A DNA stretch of 16,827 bases from Filifactor villosus (GCF_042652965.1 NZ_JBHSHL010000027.1:1-16827), one strand, 5' to 3'. Counted from the first letter of the stretch, positions 7,064 to 14,941 are shown. The notes: a model not told the origin generated them from the letters alone. Translations and numbers: made by a program.

Positions 7064-8527
7064 CTATTTAAATTCCAATTGTTTTACATACTTGTGGTGC
7101 TCCGTTGCATCTTCAAAGGCCTTTGCGGCGGACAGAAGGAGAGCTTCCTCAAAATAGTTCGATATCAACTGAAGTCCCAGAGGAAGACCTTTTTCCAGCC
7201 CACAGGGGATGGAAACGGCAGGCAGGCCTGCCAAACTGACGGGAACCGTGCACAGGTCCTCCAGATAGAGCGATATAGGATCGGAAGTCTTTTCTCCCAC
7301 CCGGAAGGCCGTTCCCGGTGCCGTCGGCGACAAAAGCAGGTCGAACTTGGAAAAGGCCTTTTCAAAATCCTGCTTAATCAAGGTCCGAACCTTCAAGGCC
7401 TTGTTATAGTACTGGTCATAGTAACCGGAACTGAGGGCAAAGGTCCCCAGCAATATCCTTCTCTTGACCTCTTCTCCGAAACCTTCGCTCCTTGTACGGA
7501 CATAGAGATCTTCCAAATTTTCATAGTCGGAGGTACGGTAGCCGTATTTGATCCCGTCAAAACGCGAAAGATTTGATGAAGCCTCACTCGGCGCGATGAT
7601 ATAGTAGGTCGAGATCGAGTGAACAATATGTTTGAGATCGACAAATTCACATTCACAGCCCATATCTTCAAAAACCTTGACCGCATCCATCACGGACTTC
7701 TTAACAAAAGGAGCCACCGGTCCTTCCACCAACTCCCTGATAACACCTATCTTCTTGCCCCTCATTTCAGAGTTCAAACAACCGAGGTAATCTTGGACCT
7801 CCACCCTGCTCGAGGTGGAATCCATCTCATCCTTGCCTGCGATCGCCTGCAAAACGATGGCCGAATCTTCCACGTTTTTGGTCAGGATTCCTATCTGATC
7901 CAAGGAAGAGGCGAAGGCGACCAGACCGTAGCGCGAGATCCTTCCGTAAGTAGGTTTGAGCCCCACCAGTCCGCAGAAGGCCGCCGGCTGTCTCACCGAA
8001 CCCCCCGTATCCGAACCGAGGGAAAAGAGAACTTCTCCCGCCGCCACCGAAGTTGCAGAACCTCCTGAAGAACCTCCGGGAACAAAGTCCGGATCAAAGG
8101 GGTTACGACTTGTAAAAAAGGCCGAATTTTCCGTGGAAGCCCCCATCGCAAACTCATCGAGGTTTACCTTCCCCATCATAAGCGGGGCATGCCCGTGAAG
8201 TCTGGTCACTGCCGTCGCATCGAAGATGGGGATATAGTTCTCAAGCATCTTCGAGCCACAGGTCGTCTTGATTCCCCCGGTCGAGAGATTATCTTTAAGA
8301 GAGTACGGGATCGCCGTCAACAAACTATCTTCCTTCTTGTCGATCTTCTCCTGTGCCGACTTTACCTGTTCCTTCGCTTCCTCGAACGAGGTCGTGATAA
8401 AGGCCTTCATCGTGCCGTCGACCTCTTCCGTTCGTTTTCTCGAAGCCTCATAGAGATCCATTGCACTGATTTCTTTGTTCTTTAACAAAGAGTTCACTTG
8501 TTTTATATTCAACTGATTCAAGTTCAC
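7064..8527 (-). CDS. gatA: Aspartyl/glutamyl-tRNA amidotransferase subunit A (GTG start)
   Basis: GatA is the amidase-fold glutaminase of GatCAB and releases ammonia from glutamine for transfer to GatB. The catalytic triad is visible as Lys78 (PYSLKDN), Ser153 in the GGSSGGSA signature (151-158) and Ser177 in SDTGGSVRQPA. I start it at GTG 8527, because AAGGAG lies seven bases upstream on the minus strand and the resulting 487 residues fit the family (about 485). The in-frame ATG at 8596 would add 23 atypical residues across that SD. The gene is 15 bases before gatB but 307 bases after gatC, an unusually large gap inside this operon. Confidence 0.96.
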   Translation of the reverse strand: MNLNQLNIKQVNSLLKNKEISAMDLYEASRKRTEEVDGTMKAFITTSFEEAKEQVKSAQEKIDKKEDSLLTAIPYSLKDNLSTGGIKTTCGSKMLENYIPIFDATAVTRLHGHAPLMMGKVNLDEFAMGASTENSAFFTSRNPFDPDFVPGGSSGGSATSVAAGEVLFSLGSDTGGSVRQPAAFCGLVGLKPTYGRISRYGLVAFASSLDQIGILTKNVEDSAIVLQAIAGKDEMDSTSSRVEVQDYLGCLNSEMRGKKIGVIRELVEGPVAPFVKKSVMDAVKVFEDMGCECEFVDLKHIVHSISTYYIIAPSEASSNLSRFDGIKYGYRTSDYENLEDLYVRTRSEGFGEEVKRRILLGTFALSSGYYDQYYNKALKVRTLIKQDFEKAFSKFDLLLSPTAPGTAFRVGEKTSDPISLYLEDLCTVPVSLAGLPAVSIPCGLEKGLPLGLQLISNYFEEALLLSAAKAFEDATEHHKYVKQLEFK

Positions 8528-8834
8528 AAAATTACTCCTTATCAAACTCCAATATATGTGTAAGTACCAACTGTAATGTCCCTTCCGGATCTTCATCGAA
8601 CCCTTGCTTTCCGGCTAAGGACCTGTCCCTCCTGCATCGAAGGACCTGTGTAAGAAACAGCCTCTGCTCTCCCGAAAAATTTCCGATCCTCCGACATATT
8701 GACCCTCAGTTCCGTTCTACCCCCTTATTGCAAGCCAAAAAGATAAATGGAAGAGGCGGATCCGTAGTTCACCTCAATATTTGGATGACGGAGCAAAGAG
8801 GAAGACTGTCACCTTATCGGATCTTACCCTCTGT
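8528..8834. other. Non-coding gap between gatC and gatA
   Basis: These 307 bases separate two genes that are normally adjacent or overlapping. I see no terminator with a U tract and no credible gene. A short direct repeat AGGTCCTT occurs twice on the minus strand (about 8644-8615). The last bases carry the SD of gatA. The stretch could be spacer, a remnant of a lost gene, or hold an internal promoter that I cannot identify. Confidence 0.5.
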
Positions 8835-9116
8835 CTACAGGATCTTGGGGACAACAAAGCAACCGGCCTCCTTGGACGGAGCGTTTTTTAAGATCTCTTC
8901 CCTGGGGAAGGATGGCTTGACCTCGTCTTCTCTCAGTTCGTTCTCCATCCCCAATACATTGTAGGTGATGTCGCAGTGCTCGGTATCACACTGATCCAAC
9001 GACGACACGTGATTTAAAATACGTTCCAGCGACAGAAGCATCTCCTCCTCCTTTTCGCTGTCGAACTTAAGTCTTGATAATTTACTGATGTAATCGAGCG
9101 TTTCTCTGTTTATCAT
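8835..9116 (-). CDS. gatC: Aspartyl/glutamyl-tRNA amidotransferase subunit C
   Basis: The 93-residue protein has the classic GatC beginning (INRETLDYISKLSRLKFDSEK, residues 2-22) and a C-terminal proline-containing segment near DEVKPSFPREEILKNAPSKE (64-83) that wraps between GatA and GatB to stabilise the complex. The start at 9116 is fixed by the family N-terminus. Its SD is weak: the nearest purine run is AGAGGT about 20 bases upstream, in the loop of a GGCGATA/TGTCGCC hairpin (9146-9127). ligA ends 293 bases upstream; the gene heads gatCAB. Confidence 0.93.
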   Translation of the reverse strand: MINRETLDYISKLSRLKFDSEKEEEMLLSLERILNHVSSLDQCDTEHCDITYNVLGMENELREDEVKPSFPREEILKNAPSKEAGCFVVPKIL

Positions 9117-9409
9117 TGCTTATACCGGCGACAGACCTCTATCGCCTTCTCCTTTCCCTTTTACTATATTTCGCTTTGAAGGAAACCCGTAGGTCTTTAA
9201 CTTCGTTCGCTCCTCATTTGCCTATTTACCGCCTTTTGTTTCAACGGCCCTTCCCGATGTTATTGCACGACAATACTCCTATCAACTTCAACCGTATTGT
9301 AAGCTCTTGCACGTGATAAGTAGATGCCGAAATAAGGAGAACTGTCCATATACCACTACACCGGTTGAAGATCTCCGTCCTTATTCTCTCCGTAAGCATC
9401 GAACCTGCC
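9117..9409. other. Gap between ligA and gatC
   Basis: In several Firmicutes a lipoprotein gene (camS/yerH) lies between ligA and gatC; none is present here. A 52-residue minus-strand reading frame (9241-9399) starts just after the ligA stop, but its SD is poor and it resembles nothing I know. The hairpin GGCGATA/TGTCGCC (9146-9127) lies next to the gatC start. No intrinsic terminator is visible after ligA. Confidence 0.45.
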
Positions 9410-11431
9410 CTACCTGTATTTTTCCTCCACCTCTTGCTTGGAGGTCAAGGTCAGCATAGTTCGAAACTCCTCCTCGCTTAGGATCCTGACATTGAGCTCC
9501 ATGGCCTTATCCAATTTGGAACCGGCTTCTTCTCCTGCCAAAACGAAGTCTGTCACTTTACTGACGGATGAGCTCGCCTTTCCCCCGTTCTCTTCGATCA
9601 GTTTCTTGGCCTCCGCCCTCTTGAGAGTGGGAAGGGTCCCTGTAAGCACAAACTTCAGACCTTCAAAAATAAGCTCTCCTTCCTGCTTCTGCGTTTGAAG
9701 TGACATCATATTGACTCCGAGCTCCTTCAATCTTCGGATCAGTTCACGATTGGCCTCGACTGAAAAAAAATTCTGAATACTCTGTGCCGTCTTGTTTCCG
9801 ATCTCATCGACGGCAACAAGTTCCTCACAGCTTGCAGTCATAAGTTGATCCATGGAGGAAAATCGGTCTCTCAACAACTTGGAGGCCCTTTCTCCGACAA
9901 AATCGATACCCAGAGCAAAGATCAGTCGGTCCAGGTCCCTATGTTTCGAAGCTTCGATCGCAGCAATCAACTTCTCGCTCGAACGCTTGCCGAAACGTTC
10001 CATCTTCTCAAGTTCCTCCGCCTTCAAAAGATAGATGTCGGCGGCATCTTGGATCAGGTTGTTCTCAAATACAAGGTCCACGATATTGGGCCCCATATTT
10101 TCGACATCCATCGCTCCCTTAGAAACGAAGTGGATAATACGTCGTTTTCTCTGTGCCGGACACATGGAATTGGGACATTTGACCGCCGCCTCCGACTGAA
10201 GGCGAACCGTTTCGGTATTGCAAACGGGACAGAGCCCGGGCATTTCGAACTTGCGTTCCTCTCCGGTCCGCTTTTCGACGATGACATTGCAGACCTCGGG
10301 AATGATCTCCGCCGCCTTTTGGATCACGACCCGATCACCGATGCGAATGTCCTTCATCCTTATATAGTCCTCGTTGTGTAAGGTCGCCCTCGACACCGTC
10401 GATCCCGAAATAAAGACCGGCTCCAACTCCGCAATCGGAGTGAGGACTCCCGTGCGTCCCACCTGCACCTTGATATCTTTGATCACAGTCTCCTTCTTTT
10501 CGGCAGGAAACTTATATGCGACCGCCCACTTGGGAAACTTGGAAGTATAGCCGATCGCCTCTCTTTGAGGGATGCTGTCGACCTTGATCACAAGTCCGTC
10601 GATCTCGTAGTCAAGTTCCTGTCTGTGTTCCGTCCAATATCGAACATCCGCGATCAACTCTTCCACATCGGCGTAGAGCTTGCGGTTTTCTATAACGTGA
10701 AAACCCCATTCCTCCAGCTTGTTGAGCTGTTCAAAATGAGAATCCGCCGTCGACACCTCCTCCTGCTGAATATTGAAGATAAAGATGTCCAACCCCCTGC
10801 TCTTCGTAATAGACGTGTCCAACTGCCTCAAAGAACCCGAGGCGGCATTGCGGGGGTTTGCAAAGGGGTTTAAGCCGTGCTTTTCCTGCTCCTTATTGAG
10901 ACGTAGGAAGGCGGACTTGGGCAAAAACACCTCTCCTCGAACCGTTCCGCTCCAACCCTCCTTCAACTTCTTGGGGATTGCAGCGATCTCCTTAAGGTTG
11001 AGAGTGATATCTTCGCCGACAACACCGTTTCCTCTGGTTCCTCCCGCTACGAACCTCCCATTTTGATAGTTCAAAGCTACGGACAAGCCGTCGATCTTAA
11101 ACTCCATACAATAGCAGATTGCTCCGAGTTGCTTACGCATTTTTAAATCAAAATCCCTAATCTCCGCCTCCGAAAATACATTTCCAAGTGACAGCAGGGG
11201 AACGGTATGCTCAAAGGTCGAAAACTGTTTCTGAGCCTCTCCGCCGACAACTTGAGTGGGAGAATCTTCCGCCTTATATTCGGGATACCTCTCCTCCAAA
11301 TCGGACAAATGACGTAGCAGCTCATCGTACTGCGCATCACTGATCTCGGGCTCGTCCCTGTTGTAATACTTATCCGAATAATAACGGAGCTTTTCTCTTA
11401 ATTCTTCGATCTCTCGTTTAACCTCTTGCAT
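9410..11431 (-). CDS. ligA: NAD-dependent DNA ligase
   Basis: LigA seals nicks during replication and repair, using NAD+ as AMP donor. The 673 residues are full length. In order: the Ia domain that binds the NMN moiety (about 1-60); the adenylation domain with EFKIDG (110-115), where Lys112 is the AMP acceptor, SLGNVFS (81-87), GTRGNGVVGED (131-141) and YEIDGLVIKVD (275-285); the OB fold (about 315-395); a zinc finger with Cys401, Cys404, Cys419 and Cys424; helix-hairpin-helix repeats (about 440-580); and a C-terminal BRCT domain (about 590-665). The start follows TAGGGGAAG closely and lies 11 bases after the yhbY stop, so the two are co-transcribed. Confidence 0.98.
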   Translation of the reverse strand: MQEVKREIEELREKLRYYSDKYYNRDEPEISDAQYDELLRHLSDLEERYPEYKAEDSPTQVVGGEAQKQFSTFEHTVPLLSLGNVFSEAEIRDFDLKMRKQLGAICYCMEFKIDGLSVALNYQNGRFVAGGTRGNGVVGEDITLNLKEIAAIPKKLKEGWSGTVRGEVFLPKSAFLRLNKEQEKHGLNPFANPRNAASGSLRQLDTSITKSRGLDIFIFNIQQEEVSTADSHFEQLNKLEEWGFHVIENRKLYADVEELIADVRYWTEHRQELDYEIDGLVIKVDSIPQREAIGYTSKFPKWAVAYKFPAEKKETVIKDIKVQVGRTGVLTPIAELEPVFISGSTVSRATLHNEDYIRMKDIRIGDRVVIQKAAEIIPEVCNVIVEKRTGEERKFEMPGLCPVCNTETVRLQSEAAVKCPNSMCPAQRKRRIIHFVSKGAMDVENMGPNIVDLVFENNLIQDAADIYLLKAEELEKMERFGKRSSEKLIAAIEASKHRDLDRLIFALGIDFVGERASKLLRDRFSSMDQLMTASCEELVAVDEIGNKTAQSIQNFFSVEANRELIRRLKELGVNMMSLQTQKQEGELIFEGLKFVLTGTLPTLKRAEAKKLIEENGGKASSSVSKVTDFVLAGEEAGSKLDKAMELNVRILSEEEFRTMLTLTSKQEVEEKYR

Positions 11432-11442
11432 CTCTTCTTCCC

Positions 11443-11730
11443 CTATATCTTAAACTTGGAATCCTTCTTCGCCTGCCTGAACAAAACAAACTTCGAACCG
11501 ATACACTGAACGATCTCCGTATGAAGCATTGCACTTACCTTCCTTGCCGTTTCCTTTGTATCGAGGTAGGCGGTATCCAAAATCTTTACCTTAATCAGTT
11601 CCCTCTTGGCGATCGCCTTTTCAATGGATTCAATGACCTCCTTGGTCAAACGTTCCTTACCTATTATCACTACCGGTTCCAATTCGTTACTGAGTGAGCG
11701 TAATTTTGCTCTCTGTTTCGTTGTAATCAT
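11443..11730 (-). CDS. yhbY: YhbY-family CRM-domain RNA-binding protein
   Basis: The 95-residue protein is a single CRM domain, the small YhbY/YqeI type that associates with pre-50S ribosomal particles. The beginning TTKQRAKLRSLSNELEPVV is typical, and VVIIGKERLT (20-29) holds the GxG-like RNA-binding turn, here GKE. The family is commonly linked to obg or other ribosome assembly genes, as here. The AGAGGA before the ATG (11730) is very close to it, and a perfect 8-bp hairpin (11738-11758) sits just upstream. The gene is followed by ligA after 11 bases. Confidence 0.92.
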   Translation of the reverse strand: MITTKQRAKLRSLSNELEPVVIIGKERLTKEVIESIEKAIAKRELIKVKILDTAYLDTKETARKVSAMLHTEIVQCIGSKFVLFRQAKKDSKFKI

Positions 11731-12209
11731 TCCTCTTGGAAGGGAACATCTCCCTTCCTTCCTCCTCTTCCTAATGTTTTATTCTCTTATTACTTCTTCC
11801 CTTACAGGTCATGAAAAAAGATCGCATTCCCCCACAGAGTATACTCTCTCCTTGTTTCAGCCTCCACACAATACACCCTGTTTCACAACCGGCCAAGTCT
11901 TCCTAATACGTATATTGTCTCTATACGGCAGTTCGGTCGGACAACGGAAAGTACCGTGCAAAAATACAAACGGATCTTTCCTCTGTTTTGCAAAATACAA
12001 AAATCTCTTAAGCGAACATCTTTAAGAACATGTTGATCCGAGAAAAACCGACTGTCATCGTTCCCTTGCAATGATGCGGTACTTCCAACGGTTTCCCCAT
12101 ATACTTTGAAGCAGGTATTGTAGCACAAGGCATTTCGCTCTTTAACAACGGATGTTTGTTCCGTTTCTCGAAGGGATAGTCCGTACTTGCAGTCCGCACC
12201 ATATCTTCT
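11731..12209. other. 479-base gap between obg and yhbY
   Basis: No convincing gene is present. Features seen: a perfect 8-bp hairpin GGAAGGGA/TCCCTTCC (11738-11758) next to the yhbY SD; a 12-base palindrome AGAGTATACTCT (11836-11847); and a direct repeat TGCAAAAATACAA/TGCAAAATACAA (11957-11969 and 11989-12000). A 72-residue minus-strand frame with a TTG start (12008-12226) overlaps the end of obg. It has no good SD and I do not recognise it. No U-tract terminator follows obg. Confidence 0.5.
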
Positions 12210-13493
12210 TTAATCAAAGAACTCAAACTCTAAGTCATACATCCGAACCGTATCTCCATCGTCAATACCCATACTGCGTAACCTGTCAAAGACTCCGTTT
12301 TGCTCCATCACTCTCTGGAAGTAGCGGATGGACTCCATATCATCGAAGTTTACCGAATACAGCAGTTTCTCAAGCTTTTCTCCCTCAATGACATAGACCC
12401 CGTCGACCATCTCGATCCTAATCTCGTCCTCCGGCAACGCTGCCCTGTCATCTTCCACGGACCACATGTCCTCCGGAGAATACAAGGGTTCTTCTTCAAT
12501 CTCGGACAGGCGCTGACTTACATAGTTCAAGACATCGCCCAAGCCCTCCTTAGTCGCTCCTGAGAGCGGAAACACTTTGTATCCGTCGTTTTCGACCCTC
12601 TCCTTGAATTCGTTGTACGCGCTCTTGTCGAAGAGGAGATCCATCTTGTTTGCGATCACGATCTGCTCCCTCTGTGCCAACTTTTCGTTATACAGAGTCA
12701 GTTCCCTATTAATCTGTAAGAAATCTTCGTAAGGCTCTCTTCCCTCAATCCCCGAGATATCCACGATATGAAGAAGAAGCCTTGTCCTTTCTATATGCCT
12801 GAGAAAGTCATGCCCCAGTCCGACGCCTTCATGAGCCCCTTCGATGATTCCCGGGATATCGGCAATCACAAAGCTCGCCTTATCAGGAAGCTTGACCACT
12901 CCTAAATTCGGTGTCAAGGTCGTAAAATGATAGTTTGCAATCTTCGGATTGGCCTTAGTAACGATCGACAAAAACGTCGACTTTCCGACATTGGGAAACC
13001 CCAGCAGACCGACATCCGCTATCAGCTTGAGTTCCAAAAGTACATTCCTCTCCTGCCCTTCCGTTCCCGCCTTTGCAAAGTTCGGTGCCTGACGGATCGA
13101 AGACTTGAAATGAGTGTTTCCCTTTCCTCCCCGACCTCCTTTTGCCACTACGGACTCCTCTGCGTTTTCTTTAAGGTCTGCTATGACCAAGCCCGTTTGT
13201 TCATCTCGAATAACAGTGCCGACAGGGACCAACAGAACGAGGTCTTCTCCCTTTTTGCCGTACATATTCGAACCCTTTCCGTCCTCTCCCGAAGGTGCGA
13301 TATAAGACTTCTTATACTTGAAATCCATCAAAGTACGAAGGTTCGAATCCGCACGGAAGATGACATTTCCTCCGTTACCTCCGTCTCCTCCTGCAGGCCC
13401 TCCTGCCGGAACATAGATCTCCCTTCGAAAAGCAACTGCTCCGTTGCCTCCGTTACCGGCTTTCACATATATCTTCGCCTTATCTATAAACAT
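12210..13493 (-). CDS. obg: Obg GTPase (CgtA), ribosome assembly and stress
   Basis: Obg is an essential slow GTPase that acts on 50S subunit assembly and nutrient-stress signalling. The 427 residues show the three family parts: the glycine-rich Obg domain (1-158, with KAGNGGNG, GGPAGGDGGNGG and AKGGRGGKGN); the G domain with GFPNVGKS (165-172, P-loop), the TT switch I region (191-192), DIPG (212-215), NKMD (282-285) and SGA (311-313); and a C-terminal OCT domain (about 355-425), present in many Firmicute and Actinobacterial Obg proteins. AAGGGGAAG precedes the start. Unlike the common rplU-ysxB-rpmA-obg arrangement, no ribosomal protein gene lies upstream; the upstream 1.4 kb lacks recognised genes. 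Confidence 0.97.
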   Translation of the reverse strand: MFIDKAKIYVKAGNGGNGAVAFRREIYVPAGGPAGGDGGNGGNVIFRADSNLRTLMDFKYKKSYIAPSGEDGKGSNMYGKKGEDLVLLVPVGTVIRDEQTGLVIADLKENAEESVVAKGGRGGKGNTHFKSSIRQAPNFAKAGTEGQERNVLLELKLIADVGLLGFPNVGKSTFLSIVTKANPKIANYHFTTLTPNLGVVKLPDKASFVIADIPGIIEGAHEGVGLGHDFLRHIERTRLLLHIVDISGIEGREPYEDFLQINRELTLYNEKLAQREQIVIANKMDLLFDKSAYNEFKERVENDGYKVFPLSGATKEGLGDVLNYVSQRLSEIEEEPLYSPEDMWSVEDDRAALPEDEIRIEMVDGVYVIEGEKLEKLLYSVNFDDMESIRYFQRVMEQNGVFDRLRSMGIDDGDTVRMYDLEFEFFD

Positions 13494-13609
13494 TACACTT
13501 CCCCTTTATTCCAAACTTTTATACAATGATCCGCCGACGAAACCATCCTCTATCATGCTTTTTGGAAAACAGCATCGACAAGTCTCTTTCGTTCGGCAAT
13601 ACTGTTTCA

Positions 13610-13751
13610 ATTATAACACAAGAAAAAATATTACCGTAGAAAAATAGTACAAAAACAAAAAATAATCTCTCCTCCCGTCATCTTTTACAAGTATTTCATT
13701 ACCGACATGCCGAAAATTTCGTATCCTACTGTTCTCCATTTAAAATGTCAA
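13610..13751 (-). promoter_or_regulatory. Probable promoters upstream of obg
   Basis: Two minus-strand candidates are present. The outer one has TTGACA (13751-13746), a 17-base spacer and TAGGAT (13728-13723). The inner one has a perfect TATAAT (13615-13610) but a poor -35 match. They would give leaders of about 220 and 110 bases for obg. The presence of promoters here fits the absence of an upstream co-directional gene. Confidence 0.5.
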
Positions 13752-13762
13752 GGAAACAAAAT

Positions 13763-13954
13763 CTATATTACCGGAAACGTTTTTTGCTCCCTCAACACAT
13801 CATTTTCATAGGACAACACCATGTGATTCAACAAAATAGAGTTCTTGAAAGTATTCGTTTGACGAGTTTTTATACTCCGTAAAACAACAATACACACATA
13901 GTATCCCATTCTCCAATAAAAGTATGGTTCTATCCGTTTTGTAACCACAACCAT
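13763..13954 (-). CDS. Possible small protein of 63 residues, unknown
   Basis: I do not recognise this product. The case for it is a strong SD, GGGAGG (13969-13964), nine bases before the ATG at 13954. The peptide is basic and has a short hydrophobic stretch near GYYVCIVVL (17-25), too short for a sure membrane segment. It lies in an AT-rich region upstream of obg, and its SD is back to back with that of the plus-strand small frame at 13985. It may be a chance frame; comparative data would decide. Confidence 0.3.
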   Translation of the reverse strand: MVVVTKRIEPYFYWRMGYYVCIVVLRSIKTRQTNTFKNSILLNHMVLSYENDVLREQKTFPVI

Positions 13955-13984
13955 TGGTTTAAACCTCCCAAGGAGTACAAATCA

Positions 13985-14167
13985 ATGTTCTCCATCATTC
14001 AAATGCTCAATAATATTACGCCTCTGTGTAGCGGTTCTATAAAATTTCTCTTGTATAATACTACTATTCTTTTGAATAGTGGATATAAACAATCTGTGAC
14101 CCATAGAAGACAACATAGTTTTTCGTCATCGAAAAATAGATATATCCACACTTCTATTGAAAAATAG
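13985..14167 (+). CDS. Possible small protein of 60 residues, unknown
   Basis: The ATG at 13985 is preceded by AAGGAG (13970-13975) with a nine-base spacer, as good an SD as those of the real genes here. The peptide is Ser/Asn/Ile-rich with a basic second half and matches no family I know. It overlaps a nest of inverted repeats (14063-14158), so the DNA may serve RNA structure rather than protein. No promoter is evident upstream on the plus strand. Confidence 0.25.
   Translation: MFSIIQMLNNITPLCSGSIKFLLYNTTILLNSGYKQSVTHRRQHSFSSSKNRYIHTSIEK
14063..14158. repeat. Nested inverted repeats
   Basis: Three elements are visible: ACTATTC/GAATAGT with a TTTT loop (14063-14080); a 9-bp perfect long-range repeat GTGGATATA (14079-14087) with TATATCCAC (14144-14152); and, inside it, TTTTTCG/CGAAAAA with a TCAT loop (14119-14136). 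A TATAAT at 14054-14059 precedes them on the plus strand without a clear -35 box. Some pairing is expected in such AT-rich DNA, but the nesting is notable. Confidence 0.4.
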
Positions 14168-14294
14168 TATAAAACAGAAACTCGGACCAAACATTCCTCT
14201 TCATCCTTTCTTTAACAAAAAAGAAAATTCTCCCTTCTGTCACGAATCCTATTGTCCAAAAATAGAGAATTGATACGTTTTTTTACACTATTTT

Positions 14295-14324
14295 GTTACA
14301 ATAACTGCTATAATAGTTTATAAT
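14295..14324 (+). promoter_or_regulatory. Probable plus-strand promoter
   Basis: GTTACA (14295-14300), 18-base spacer, TATAAT (14319-14324). A second TATAAT at 14309-14314 is offset by ten bases. The predicted start is near 14331, at the head of the candidate structured RNA. Confidence 0.5.
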
Positions 14325-14330
14325 ATGAGG

Positions 14331-14627
14331 GTAGACGATCGTGCCTTGTTAAACCGCCTTGAAATAGAAACAAGATGGTCTGAATAAAGTGCTATACCGT
14401 CTATACCGGTACAATGCCGCATAACTTCAAACAACTGAATGAAATCCGTTTTGATAGAGCAATAAAACATTTGAAAGCCCGTTTATATTATAGACCTGTT
14501 CTGTTTTGTAAAGCGACAGATAAAATATATTTCCTCATTATGAGGGCTTTGCTTTATTGTCCGAGGCAATACCCCATAATTCTAAAAGTCGGCATAAAAT
14601 CCATTTTATATGAAAGATGGGCTTTTT
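14331..14627 (+). ncRNA. Candidate structured RNA of about 300 nt, class unknown
   Basis: The segment is bounded by a promoter (14295-14324) and an intrinsic terminator (14601-14627). It can form a 5' hairpin ACCGCCTTG/CAAGATGGT (14353-14379, one mismatch), a closing helix ATGCCG (14414-14419) with CGGCAT (14590-14595), and a long-range helix CAATAAA (14460-14466) with TTTATTG (14553-14559), continued by AAAGCCC (14474-14480) with GGGCTTT (14544-14550) across an internal loop. A competing hairpin CCTCA/TGAGG (14533-14545) followed by a T-rich run would exclude the GGGCTTT pairing. The conserved signatures of tmRNA, RNase P RNA and SRP RNA are not seen. A long, bulged helix recalls 6S RNA, but the length and sequence do not prove it. 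It could also be a regulatory leader for the deacetylase gene 300 bases downstream. A 71-residue frame inside lacks an SD. Confidence 0.45.
14601..14627 (+). terminator. Probable intrinsic terminator of the candidate RNA
   Basis: CCATTTT (14601-14607), loop ATATG, AAAGATGG (14613-14620, one G-U pair), then GC and TTTTT (14623-14627). The stem is moderate in strength. Confidence 0.5.
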
Positions 14628-14941
14628 GAACGTCTTGATACGAAGGGCCTTTCTATTTTTTATGAACTCAAAGGAAGATCGGAAGTTTGTCTTTGTGTGG
14701 TGCTTTCCCTAAGTCTTTTGCATCGATCTATGATCGAACTTGCCCGTCGGCTCGAATACTTTTCGAGATGCGGACAATCGTCTTAATCCGTTCCCCATTA
14801 TGAAGCTCATAACGAGTCTTACATAACCGTCTTGTGCTTAGACCGTAATACCTATCCCGGTAAGGCGGCTTTCCAAAAACGGGTCTGTGTGCGTAATGCA
14901 TTAAGTCGAAACGAAAAATTTATACCGAAGGAGTTTTTGCA
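14628..14941 (+). other. Upstream region of the deacetylase gene
   Basis: These 314 bases contain no clear gene. A CTCGAA/TTCGAG hairpin (14751-14767) and an AGACC/GGTCT pairing (about 14840-14888) could form in a leader. I cannot point to a good sigma-A promoter. The last bases hold the SD GAAGGAG (14928-14934) of the deacetylase gene. Confidence 0.4.

Noticed and set aside
8528..8596. Longer gatA starting at ATG 8596.
   Set aside because: The added 23 residues overlap the SD of the GTG start at 8527 and do not fit the GatA N-terminus.
9241..9399. 52-codon minus-strand frame directly after ligA.
   Set aside because: Weak SD, no family match and composition like the surrounding gap; kept only as a note in the gap entry.
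14414..14629. 71-codon plus-strand frame within the candidate RNA.
   Set aside because: No SD before its ATG, its ATG lies in a predicted helix, and there is no recognisable motif.
14610..14786. 58-codon plus-strand frame starting in the terminator loop upstream of the deacetylase gene.
   Set aside because: No SD and no recognisable content; the start lies inside the terminator hairpin.
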